A stretch of 23,499 nucleotides of DNA from CAZGYE01 sp964530165 (GTDB taxonomy: Bacteria; Planctomycetota; Planctomycetia; Planctomycetales; Planctomycetaceae), in contig CAZGYE010000049.1 of NCBI GenBank assembly GCA_964530165.1, positions 1-23,499 of the forward strand, read 5' to 3'. The position numbers were made by a program, and so were the translations under genes. The first letter of the stretch is position 1; every line of letters starts with the position of its first letter. Positions 1 to 8,451 of the stretch are shown here, one piece after another. The notes under the pieces were generated by a model that had not been told where the DNA came from, ran no database searches, and worked only from the letters and a program-made list of their open reading frames with translations.

Positions 1-130
1 CACGCAGCGCCTCGACGGGAAGCTGCTGCGTGAGCATCGTGCGGACCGCTTCGGCGTCGATGTCCGGATTCAGGTCCTTCTGATACAGCATCTGCAGGGC
101 GAGTTCTCGGGCTTTGCTGCGGCGTGCCAT
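1..130 (-). CDS. nusB: Transcription antitermination factor NusB (partial, N-terminal 43 residues)
   Basis: The minus-strand reading from an ATG at 130-128 begins MARRSKARELALQMLYQKDL, the classic NusB N-terminus (basic start, then the first helix with the A-L-Q-x-L-Y/F pattern). The gene runs off the left edge, so only 43 residues are visible out of a usual 130-160. NusB binds boxA RNA together with S10/NusE and supports antitermination at rRNA operons. It follows ribH in the same direction, and ribH-nusB is a very common bacterial pair. The 70-bp spacer to the ribH stop holds a purine/pyrimidine hairpin. No Shine-Dalgarno site is visible; the bases just before the ATG are C-rich. The identification is by family knowledge from the N-terminus alone. 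Confidence 0.85.
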   Translation of the reverse strand, partial: MARRSKARELALQMLYQKDLNPDIDAEAVRTMLTQQLPVEALR

Positions 131-142
131 GGGAGGGTCAAG

Positions 143-203
143 GCAAAAGGAAAAAGGAAAAAACGGCACTCAGCGATCAGTACTTTTCCCTTTTTCCTTT
201 TTA
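143..203. repeat. Imperfect hairpin of A/G-rich and T/C-rich tracts between ribH and nusB
   Basis: On the plus strand, AAAAGGAAAAAGG followed by A residues (145-163) is complementary to TTTTCCCTTTTTCCTTTT (184-201), giving about 17 pairs with one bulged C and a loop of about 20 bases. The right arm overlaps the ribH stop codon (201-203). In the minus-strand transcript the stop codon is followed by a purine tract and the nusB start is preceded by a pyrimidine tract. It could act as a weak terminator, processing or mRNA-stability site, but it lacks a compact GC stem and so is not a classic intrinsic terminator. Confidence 0.6.
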
Positions 204-686
204 CTTTTTCCTTGCTTGCCCGTCTAGTTGCTTCAGGACATTGACCATTTCAATGGCCGCCAATACCGCTTCGCTGCCTTTGTTCCCGGCTTTTCCACCG
301 GCCCGGTCGAGCGCCTGATCCAGCGATTGGCACGTCAGCACGCCGAAAGTGACCGGGACTCCGGATTCCCGGCCGGCCCGCATGATCCCTGCGGCAACTT
401 GCTGATTGATGTATTCGTGGTGGCTTGTTGCTCCCTGAATGACGGCCCCCAGGCAGCAAACCGCGGCGTATTTGCCGCTGTTCGCCAAACGACTCGCCGC
501 GAGCGGAATCTCGAACGAGCCGGGAACCCAGACCACGCTCACGCAGTCGTCGTCCACGCCATGACGCCGCAACGTGTCGAGCGCTCCGTCCAAGAGCTGC
601 CGAGTCACCAACTGGTTGAAACGCGAAACCACGATCGCGTAGACTTCGTCGCCAGCCAGCAGATTGCCTTCAATAGATGTGACCAT
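201..686 (-). CDS. ribH: 6,7-dimethyl-8-ribityllumazine synthase (riboflavin biosynthesis)
   Basis: RibH condenses 5-amino-6-ribitylamino-uracil with 3,4-dihydroxy-2-butanone 4-phosphate, the penultimate step of riboflavin synthesis, usually in large cytosolic capsids. The 161-residue protein carries the family signatures: VVSRFNQLVTRQLLDGA near the N-terminus, VPGSFEIPLAA in the middle, GAVIQGATSHHEYI with the catalytic histidine region, and GVLTCQSLDQALDRAGGKAGNKG in two runs near the C-terminus. I chose ATG 686. An in-frame GTG at 728 would add 14 residues, but that codon lies inside a perfect palindrome (724-745), which argues against it. Neither start has a strong ribosome site. It sits 82 bp after rho and just before nusB, and is probably co-transcribed with nusB. 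The last codons (ARKK, then TAA) lie in a purine-rich repeat tract. Confidence 0.94.
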   Translation of the reverse strand: MVTSIEGNLLAGDEVYAIVVSRFNQLVTRQLLDGALDTLRRHGVDDDCVSVVWVPGSFEIPLAASRLANSGKYAAVCCLGAVIQGATSHHEYINQQVAAGIMRAGRESGVPVTFGVLTCQSLDQALDRAGGKAGNKGSEAVLAAIEMVNVLKQLDGQARKK

Positions 687-723
687 CGTTGGTGCCAATT
701 GTGCGTTCTTACCAGGAAGAGTT

Positions 724-745
724 CCCACGGGTTGCCACCCGTGGG
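724..745. repeat. Short perfect palindrome (8-bp arms, 6-nt loop) between rho and ribH
   Basis: CCCACGGG (724-731) and CCCGTGGG (738-745) are perfect reverse complements around the loop TTGCCA. The element lies 24 bp after the rho stop in the direction of transcription. It is followed by CTTTT on the plus strand only, so it is not a standard terminator for the minus-strand genes. Its form (compact stem, hexanucleotide loop reading TGGCAA on the minus strand) resembles a REP-type dispersed element, and a second hairpin at 18484-18515 has a similar loop (TGGCCG on the minus strand). Confidence 0.7.
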
Positions 746-768
746 CTTTTCGCGGCTGCTGACTGTTC

Positions 769-2142
<1,374 letters not shown>

Positions 2143-2241
2143 AGTGACGTTGACCGTTTCAGTTGAAGAAAGAGGGTGACGTGTTTGAGTTGGATTCGAT
2201 TGAATCGTTGAGGAAATCGCGTCGGAGTTCAGGCGGGTCCG

Positions 2242-2877
2242 TCAGTGTTGATTGCTGGTGATCCGTCCGAGGAGTTGCTCCAGGCGGGCGCCTGCTTCGC
2301 CGATCGTATCGAAATTCTTAATGGTCTCGTCTGATGCCGCTTGTTTCGCAACCAGAGACAATTGGCTGGATTCTCTTAAGGCAAACTCTTGTTCATCCCA
2401 TCCGCGGCTTTCAGCGACACGCTCCAACCGCTGCCGATACCCAGCGTCGACGAAAACAACGGCATCACACAACTCGTCCCAGCCCGCTTCCAGAAGAACG
2501 GCGGCATCAAGGATGATCGCTTCGATCTCCCCAGACGCCCGGGCCTCCCGGATCATTCGCTCCAAACTCACGCGGATGCGGGGATGGACGATTTTCTCCA
2601 GATCGCTTCGTGCCTGCCTCACTTCGGCAGCCGAACCGAACACGTGACGGCCCAATGCCGCCCGATTCACTTCTCCTTTCTCGTCAAGAACCAAATCTCC
2701 GAAACGTTGTCGGATCTGCTGCTTGACCGGATCATCCTCCAGCACCCGATGACCGATGTCGTCTGCATCGACGACGACGATGTCTCGTCTGGCACCAAGC
2801 CAGCGAGCCAACGAGCTCTTTCCCGACCCAACACCTCCGACGAAACCAATGACGGGAACGGTCCGACTCTCTAACAC
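2242..2877 (-). CDS. coaE: Dephospho-CoA kinase (last step of coenzyme A synthesis)
   Basis: CoaE phosphorylates the 3'-OH of dephospho-CoA with ATP in the cytosol. The 211-residue protein has Walker A GGVGSGKS (14-21), the CoA-binding VVVDADDIGHRVLE segment (about 34-47), and the lid region with VVFVDAGYRQRLERVAESRGW split over residues about 140-160. Length is normal (about 200). The start is GTG 2877: an in-frame TAA lies immediately upstream, so no longer start is possible, and the P-loop begins only 13 residues later, so a shorter start is unlikely. No strong ribosome site is visible. It lies 99 bp upstream of rho; the coaE-rho order is a recurring housekeeping arrangement. Upstream, the 642-bp gap to the kinase gene contains a decayed gene fragment. 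Confidence 0.95.
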   Translation of the reverse strand: MLESRTVPVIGFVGGVGSGKSSLARWLGARRDIVVVDADDIGHRVLEDDPVKQQIRQRFGDLVLDEKGEVNRAALGRHVFGSAAEVRQARSDLEKIVHPRIRVSLERMIREARASGEIEAIILDAAVLLEAGWDELCDAVVFVDAGYRQRLERVAESRGWDEQEFALRESSQLSLVAKQAASDETIKNFDTIGEAGARLEQLLGRITSNQH

Positions 2878-2974
2878 TTACGAAATCTTTGGAACGAACA
2901 TGTGGAAGTTTTCGTGACTTAACAATCCCTTGCAAACGAGGGCTTGCTCCTCGTGCGATCCATCCGCACGCTGT

Positions 2975-3439
2975 CTAGAGGGGTTGACTAGGAATGCTTA
3001 TCGCTATCGTGAACAATCCGCACGCCGCTGTCAACAACAAAGGGAGGAAGTTGCGAAGATTCGCAAGAATTCCACAACGCACCGATTCATCCAGATCGTC
3101 TCGACCGTTTCCGTTTCGAAACGATTGCCAGACGAGCCACACGGTTCCGTCCGGTCCCTGATCGGCCGCGAGGTGGAAATCGGCCAGTTCGGCCGTCGTC
3201 AGCCGAATGGGACGGACGTACCAAGCACCCCCAGCGGCCCTTTTCAGCGGCGGATTCACTTGCGACAGGCTGCTCAGTGTCGAGTTCGGAGGATTTTCCT
3301 CCTCCTCTTCTTCGGCGGGCTTCAGATCGATTTCCCTCACCAGTCGCATGCCCGCGACAACGATTTCCCAGCAGCCATCCCGATTGTTCGCCATCGCTCT
3401 ACCGAAGGCTCGCGAACGCGGGTGTGGCCATGTTCGCAT
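2975..3439 (-). pseudogene. Probable relic of a PD40/TolB-like beta-propeller gene
   Basis: The minus-strand frame stays open from 3439 to 2975, but only its middle looks like a protein. MANNRDGCWEIVVAG (from ATG 3394) and, about 65 codons later, DFHLAADQ followed by GPDGTVWLVWQSFRNGN resemble the repeats of secreted PD40/TolB-like propeller proteins, where N-R-D-G-x-W-E-I and W-x-x-W-Q-S-F-R-x-G mark successive blades. There is no signal peptide, no second half, and an acidic EEEEEE linker lies between the two motifs. After FRNGN (about 3100) the expected D-I motif is lost and the frame reads nonsense-like sequence. It looks like an internal fragment of a larger gene lost at both ends. It could instead be a small expressed hypothetical protein starting at 3394. 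The family guess is inference from motifs. Confidence 0.4.
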
Positions 3440-3519
3440 GGCTCAATGACGCCGTGTCACGAGCGAAATCAAGAAGAGCAAAACCACTGCTGTAGAATTC
3501 GGTAGTGGTTGCTGCTTGC

Positions 3520-5817
3520 TCAGGCTTTTGCCTTGATTGGCAGATCCTCTCTGGAATTGAGCGCAGGCGCATTTGCGGCGCCGTAGTATTGTTCGGCCTC
3601 TTTGAGGCTGGCTCCATATCCATAGTATCCGTAGCGGCTTGGCCCGTAGTTGTCCCCGCGGTAGGTCTTGTAGTTTGCATGTCCGTATCCGTACCGTTTG
3701 CTCCGGCCCGCCCCATTGACGACAACACCCAACAGCTTTCCGCCGGTAGACTCCAACATCTCAGCAGCGCGGCTGGCCGTAGCTCGTGAGTTCTTCTTCA
3801 ACCGCATCGTGATGTACACCCCGTCGACTCGAGCCGCAACCGTGCAAGGATCTGTCACCGCCAAGACCGGCGGCGTGTCGACGATCACGTAGTCGAATCT
3901 CTCTCGGAGGGCTTCCAGGAGATGCCCAAACCTCTCCGACGCCAACAGTTCGGCGGGCGTTTCAGGCGCCTTGCCACAAGGAATGCACCAGAGGTTTTCG
4001 ACGATTGTCTCGTGAAGAGCTTCGGTCAATTCCGCGTCACCTCGAATGACCGCCGGCATCCCGATTTCGCTGTGGATTCGGAAGATTTCGTGCACTCGTG
4101 GTCTACGGAAATCCCCCTCGACCAGCACCACCCGCTTACCCGAATTGGCAATCGACACCGCGAGGTTTGCCGCCAGGGTCGATTTCCCATCGCCGGGGCT
4201 GGGGCTTGTGATCTGTATAATCTTGTTGGCTTTGCCCTGCGTGCTGAAATACAGTGCAACACGAACCGCACGATACGCCTCGGCAAAGTGCGATTGCGGC
4301 TGATGAAACGTGCAAATGGCCGGATCGATCGTCCAGGGTTTGCCGTCCTTCCGCTTGGCGAGTGGCATCGCAGGAATGTGTCCCACGACAGACGCACCAA
4401 TTTGGTCGCAGATGTCCTCCGGTGCGCGAAATCGCTTGTCAGATTTCTCTCGCCAATAGGCAATCACAACACCGATGAGAAATCCCAACAGCGCCCCGAC
4501 GCCGAGATGTCTCACGACACTCGGCCCAATCTGCAGTCCCGCACTGGCAGCGGTGACCACTTGCATGGTATAGCCGCCGAAATCCCCCAGTACGTCCATC
4601 TCGCCCAGACGCTGGACGAGGGCGTTGAACAGCGCCTTCTTCCTGCCAATGTCATCTTGAAAGACCGCATGTTGCGCCTCAACGTCCAGGTATTTTCTTG
4701 CCGCCTGTCTTTCGATCTCGAACTGCTTGTTGAGTTCTGCCTCCTGGTCTTCATTAATCTTGACTTTCTGCTGCAGCGACGCAACATAAACGGACAGAAA
4801 ATCGGTCGGTTGGTCCGAGCCTGCGTCGCCGGAATCGAGAGGAACCAAGCCGTCTAAGAATTTCTTTGTCAAGTCAATCTGGTGGCGGATGTTTTTCACT
4901 CTAGGATGATCCGGTCCGAGTCGCTGCAATTCCATTTGCTCTTGGAGCATGAGTGGGAAGAGCTGCTCGGCGACAGTTTTCGGCTGCCCGAGTTCAGATT
5001 GCATCTTCATATTTCCCACCACGACTGCCAGAATGTCCTCGTTGTGACCCGTCTTGCGCGCAGTCTCGATAGCCTGAATCTGTCCCCTGAGATTGGTGCG
5101 TTCCAGCAACAGAGCGGACCGTTGCTGCTCGATACTAGCCAGTCGTGTCCGGTGGATATTGTTTGCCTGACCGTCGTCCACAATAACGGGCGGCGCCGTT
5201 CTCTTGAACTCGCGGTACTCTGCTTCCGTCGTGTTCAGCTGTTGCAACAATTCGTCTTTTGCATTGCTGATGAGTTCGACAGTTTCCTCGTTAATGTTCC
5301 GATGGGCTTCTCTCAACAACTTGCCATAGCTCTCAACCACTGCTTGTAGTATGACCCGACAATCATCACTATTCGGTCCCAAGTAGCTCAAATTGAGGAC
5401 GCCCTGCGTGTCTTCCCGATGAAAGGCTGCTAAGTGTGCAACGATCTCTTGCATAGGATTCGGATACCCCGACAGTGAGCTTAGCGAACTCAGATCGTGG
5501 TCAATCATTGCCCGGCCGACGATTCGTGGACTGCGAATCAGCACGATCTGCGTTTGCATATCGGTTGCATTGCCGTCGTTGCCGTCCAATCCGCCGACGC
5601 CCACATTCTTGCTGGAGTTCTGTACGAGGATGGTCGAGGTCGATTCAAAGACCGGCTTTTCCTGCGTGTATTTCGCATAGGCCAGACCGACGCCCAAGAG
5701 GAGTGTGGGGATCACCAGCCACTTGCGGCGGCAGAGCATCCCCCAGAAATCCAGGCCCTCGTCCATCGGTTCCGAGAAACGCGATCGCTTGAGATTCGAA
5801 TCCGGTTTTTCGTGCAT
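3520..5817 (-). CDS. Wzc-like polysaccharide co-polymerase fused to a BY-type tyrosine kinase
   Basis: This inner-membrane protein controls chain length or export of surface polysaccharide and autophosphorylates on tyrosines. From ATG 5817 (765 residues) there is a cytosolic start, TM1 (about 33-48, WLVIPTLLLGVGLAYA), a Wzz/GumC periplasmic domain with long coiled coils (about 60-430), TM2 (about 437-455), and a cytosolic kinase. The kinase has Walker A SPSPGDGKST (538-547), Walker A' VVLVEGDFRRP (563-573) and Walker B YVIVDTPP (643-650). The tail has 11 tyrosines between about 709 and 745, the usual autophosphorylation cluster. Walker A' carries Glu where most relatives have the first Asp (VEGD rather than IDxD). 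ATG 5817 is preceded by GGAG at a 7-nt spacing; the frame is open 38 codons further up, but without such a site. It is the last gene of the polysaccharide cluster. Confidence 0.93.
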   Translation of the reverse strand: MHEKPDSNLKRSRFSEPMDEGLDFWGMLCRRKWLVIPTLLLGVGLAYAKYTQEKPVFESTSTILVQNSSKNVGVGGLDGNDGNATDMQTQIVLIRSPRIVGRAMIDHDLSSLSSLSGYPNPMQEIVAHLAAFHREDTQGVLNLSYLGPNSDDCRVILQAVVESYGKLLREAHRNINEETVELISNAKDELLQQLNTTEAEYREFKRTAPPVIVDDGQANNIHRTRLASIEQQRSALLLERTNLRGQIQAIETARKTGHNEDILAVVVGNMKMQSELGQPKTVAEQLFPLMLQEQMELQRLGPDHPRVKNIRHQIDLTKKFLDGLVPLDSGDAGSDQPTDFLSVYVASLQQKVKINEDQEAELNKQFEIERQAARKYLDVEAQHAVFQDDIGRKKALFNALVQRLGEMDVLGDFGGYTMQVVTAASAGLQIGPSVVRHLGVGALLGFLIGVVIAYWREKSDKRFRAPEDICDQIGASVVGHIPAMPLAKRKDGKPWTIDPAICTFHQPQSHFAEAYRAVRVALYFSTQGKANKIIQITSPSPGDGKSTLAANLAVSIANSGKRVVLVEGDFRRPRVHEIFRIHSEIGMPAVIRGDAELTEALHETIVENLWCIPCGKAPETPAELLASERFGHLLEALRERFDYVIVDTPPVLAVTDPCTVAARVDGVYITMRLKKNSRATASRAAEMLESTGGKLLGVVVNGAGRSKRYGYGHANYKTYRGDNYGPSRYGYYGYGASLKEAEQYYGAANAPALNSREDLPIKAKA

Positions 5818-5824
5818 GGCCTTT

Positions 5825-5828
5825 CTCC
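5825..5828 (-). promoter_or_regulatory. Ribosome binding site (GGAG) fixing the kinase start
   Basis: GGAG on the minus strand lies 7 nt before ATG 5817. It supports this start over the longer open frame reaching 5931. Confidence 0.6.
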
Positions 5829-6120
5829 GTACGACGACAGTCGGACAGTGTGACATTTTGGGATGGCGCCGGTCCGAGACGCTGCTCGGCGCGTTACGGA
5901 TCAGTTCGCCACGGGGTAGTCTGTTAGGCAAACGGCGTGCCGGCCAGGGCAGAGGTGCGCTGCCGAGCTAGAAATCGTGCCAGAGACACACGTTACAGAT
6001 GCGCTGCCTCGTCAGAGTAGGAAAACCCGGCGTCAGCAACGCTGCCGAAAATCAACATGTTGCCGCAGTGCAACACCGCGTGCCACTATCTGGCTTCGGA
6101 ACGGTGGCAGACAAAATTGC
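5829..6120 (-). other. Spacer between a GT4 gene and the kinase gene; no gene seen
   Basis: This stretch lies between the stop of the GT4 gene (6121) and the kinase ribosome site. The kinase frame stays open back to 5931 but shows no domain-like sequence there. No tRNA, terminator or repeat was recognised. It is the longest gap inside the polysaccharide cluster, so it may hold a separate promoter for the kinase. Two TGGCACG strings resemble half of a sigma-54 site but are mis-spaced (see rejected items). Confidence 0.4.
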
Positions 6121-7233
6121 TCACACGGCAGCATTGATGATCGACCTGATCGTCGTTCCGGTCCGTTCCCAGTTGTATCTCTCTTTCGCGAGGCGGTAGC
6201 CAGACTCGCCGAATCGTCGGCATCGCTGAGGATCGCCGACAAAGCCAAGCAGTGTAGTGGCCAGTTGATCGACGTCATTCGGCTCGACGAGTTCGCCATT
6301 CATGCCGCTGGTCACTAGGTCCGGAAGTGCACCAATATTGGTCGCGACAATGGGAAGTTTATGCGTCAGCGCTTCAACAAACACGGTCCCAAACGGCTCG
6401 CGTTTAGTCGGCAAGCAAAAGATAGACGCCTCTCGAAAGTGACGAGACACCTCTTCCAAGGACACTTTGCCGACGGCGCGGCAGTTGGGGACGTCGACAT
6501 CGGGAGAACACCCGACAATGGTCAATTGGGCGTCCGGATGGATCTGCAAGACCGACCGGAATGCCTCGACCAGTTCCGGCCCCCCTTTGCGCTCCCAATC
6601 AATGCCAACGAACAAAATGTTCTTGTTGCCATAGTGTTCGTTGTCTGGATGCCAATTGCCGGCTGGGGCGTTACCGCCCGCATAAACACACACGACTTTG
6701 GCGGGCTCACAGCCATAGTCTTCTACGACCGACTTTGAAATATGGCTGCTCCGGGTCAATACGCGGGTGGCGTTGTGGTAAATTGTCTTCTCCAATTCGA
6801 TCCAGGATCTCGAATAGAGTTGGTGACAGTCAAAATCGGCATAATGCAAGTTTGCAAGATGAGTATGGTCGGTGTAGACGAAATGTGGAATCCCGGCTGT
6901 GCTGGCGTCGAACAGCGACTGAATTTGAATGCTGAATGCATACTTGTCCCGGGAAAGACGATCCGCCGCCAGTGCTTTCATCTTCTTGAAAATATATGGC
7001 GTCCGGAAGAAACAAGCCTTGAGAGACTTTCGCCCCAGCAAGATGTCCAGACCATATTCTTTCAGAACGCAGAAAAAATTGATGAGCAGAATCAGTCTGC
7101 TACGCTTCAAGAGAGGCACGAGTTCGATGGTCTCGACTTCATAGTCAGGATAATTCTGCTGAAGTATACGCGGCAGGCGCTGATCAGGATAATTCCACTT
7201 CGCCATCCGAAAGAAAGCAATCTTACCTCGCAT
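6121..7233 (-). CDS. Glycosyltransferase family 4 (GT-B fold)
   Basis: This is a predicted retaining GT4 transferase that adds one sugar from a nucleotide donor to the growing lipid-linked glycan on the cytosolic face. The 370 residues include an acceptor-side N-terminal domain (about 1-190, with FVYTDHTHLANLHY and VLTRSSHISKSVVEDYG) and a donor domain (about 200-370) with ILFVGIDWERKGG and the E-x7-E-type motif REPFGTVFVEAL, followed by PIVATNIGALPDLV. No membrane segments are evident. ATG 7233 has GGAG (7242-7245) 8 nt upstream, a good ribosome site. By eye the gene is AT-richer than rho or metH, suggesting a separate origin. The neighbouring GT4 gene ends 72 bp upstream. The sugar specificity cannot be read from the sequence. 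Confidence 0.9.
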   Translation of the reverse strand: MRGKIAFFRMAKWNYPDQRLPRILQQNYPDYEVETIELVPLLKRSRLILLINFFCVLKEYGLDILLGRKSLKACFFRTPYIFKKMKALAADRLSRDKYAFSIQIQSLFDASTAGIPHFVYTDHTHLANLHYADFDCHQLYSRSWIELEKTIYHNATRVLTRSSHISKSVVEDYGCEPAKVVCVYAGGNAPAGNWHPDNEHYGNKNILFVGIDWERKGGPELVEAFRSVLQIHPDAQLTIVGCSPDVDVPNCRAVGKVSLEEVSRHFREASIFCLPTKREPFGTVFVEALTHKLPIVATNIGALPDLVTSGMNGELVEPNDVDQLATTLLGFVGDPQRCRRFGESGYRLAKERYNWERTGTTIRSIINAAV

Positions 7234-7305
7234 TAGATGTTCTCCACAGTGCGTGCTGAAGTTCCGGCAATCAGGGGGCTGACGCCTCCCCGCTCGCCCG
7301 TTTCT

Positions 7306-8451
7306 CTAGAGACTCTGAATGAAAGTCGGTTTCGGGACTAGTTTCCGATAGATTCGTTCGAATTCGTCAATGGTCGAATTCATTTCATGGTGTCGAATGA
7401 CGTGATCGCGTGCAGCGGCTCCCATCTGCTTGCGCCGCTCTGGGTCGGCGAGGAGTTCGCAAACGGCATCGGCGAGAGCGTGCATATCGCCTGCCGGAAC
7501 CAACTTGCCTGACGTGTCGTGTTCGACGGTTTCCGCGACCGCGCCGACGTTTGTGGAAACAGCCGGCACGCCACATGCTGCGGCTTCGAGAATCACCCCC
7601 GGGATTCCTTCAATGTGGCTGGACAGCAGCAGCAGGTCGCCCCCGGCTAGCAAGTTCCTGGCATCGGCGCGGTTGCCGAGAGTGTGAACGCGTCCATGCA
7701 GGTCCAAGGTACCGATGCGCTGTTCGATGTGTGGACGCAACGGACCGTCTCCGCACAACACGAGCTGCGCCCTTGGATGCCGCTTGCAAACCCGTCGAAA
7801 GGCCGTCAGCAACCCTTCGTGGTTTTTTTCCGGCGTGAAGCTTCCGAGATGGAACAACAGCGGATCGCTGGCGTCGACTCCGATCAAATCCGCAAGAGTC
7901 CGACGCGCTTGATCGCGGTATTGCACTGCAGGAATCTCGATGCCCTGAGGAATCGTCAACGCGCGGGATTTCGGAACGTTGTACGTCTTGCAGATGTCAG
8001 CGGCGCCGGCGTCGCTGACCGACAAGACGCAGTCGACCGAACGCATCAGCCAAGTTCCCCACATCCGCTGCAACCGCCGGGTAATCCACCTGCTGGCGAT
8101 GCTGATGTTGCGGTAGACCAACGGCCAAGAAGTCAACCTCGAGTGTTTCAACAACGACGCGTACTTCAAAGCATGAAATCCGTTCGCCTGCACCACATCT
8201 GGTCCCATCTCGCGGATCAGCCGCCAAAGCCGCGCCATGGCCGCCGGTTCAATTCGGCCGCTTGCTTTGGCATTGAGTTCGACTCGCCCGACGCCTTCCG
8301 TCCGCAGCAGTCTGCACGTGTCGGAAGATGGCGCGTACAACGATACCAGCCGGACTTCGTGCCCCCGCCGAGCCAACTGCTCTGACAATTCCGCCGCAGA
8401 GATTTCGGCGCCGCGTCGTTCGCTGCGCGTGATGATTTGAAGTATTTTCAC
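7306..8451 (-). CDS. Glycosyltransferase family 4 (GT-B fold)
   Basis: The 381-residue protein starts MKILQIITRSERRGAEISA, the usual GT4 opening (beta strand, then a glycine-rich acceptor loop). The donor half has LFHLGSFTPEKNHEGLLTAF, LVLCGDGPLR, and the E-x7-E motif SHIEGIPGVILEAAACGVPA (about residues 280-300), followed by VSTNVGAVAETV. The start is GTG 8451, whose first bases overlap the stop of the upstream GT4 gene (GTGA, 4-bp overlap), so the two are translationally coupled. AGGG lies 8 nt before the GTG and serves as ribosome site. It probably adds one residue of the exported polysaccharide; donor and linkage are unknown. Confidence 0.93.
   Translation of the reverse strand: MKILQIITRSERRGAEISAAELSEQLARRGHEVRLVSLYAPSSDTCRLLRTEGVGRVELNAKASGRIEPAAMARLWRLIREMGPDVVQANGFHALKYASLLKHSRLTSWPLVYRNISIASRWITRRLQRMWGTWLMRSVDCVLSVSDAGAADICKTYNVPKSRALTIPQGIEIPAVQYRDQARRTLADLIGVDASDPLLFHLGSFTPEKNHEGLLTAFRRVCKRHPRAQLVLCGDGPLRPHIEQRIGTLDLHGRVHTLGNRADARNLLAGGDLLLLSSHIEGIPGVILEAAACGVPAVSTNVGAVAETVEHDTSGKLVPAGDMHALADAVCELLADPERRKQMGAAARDHVIRHHEMNSTIDEFERIYRKLVPKPTFIQSL

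Noticed and set aside
724..750. Palindrome followed by CTTTT as an intrinsic terminator
   Set aside because: The T-run lies on the plus strand, where there is no gene to terminate; on the minus strand the stem is followed by AACTC, not a U-run.
2930..3505. Plus-strand open frame of 191 codons between coaE and the kinase
   Set aside because: The minus-strand frame in the same place shows protein-like motifs; the plus frame is rich in Arg, Cys and Gln without a pattern.
5790..5806. ATTCGAATCC, like a tRNA T-loop
   Set aside because: It lies inside the kinase coding region and no acceptor or anticodon stems can be built around it.
5971..6092. Two TGGCACG strings on the minus strand upstream of the kinase, like sigma-54 -24 elements
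   Set aside because: In both, the distance from GG to the following GC is 11 rather than the fixed 10 bases, so they do not meet the sigma-54 promoter spacing.
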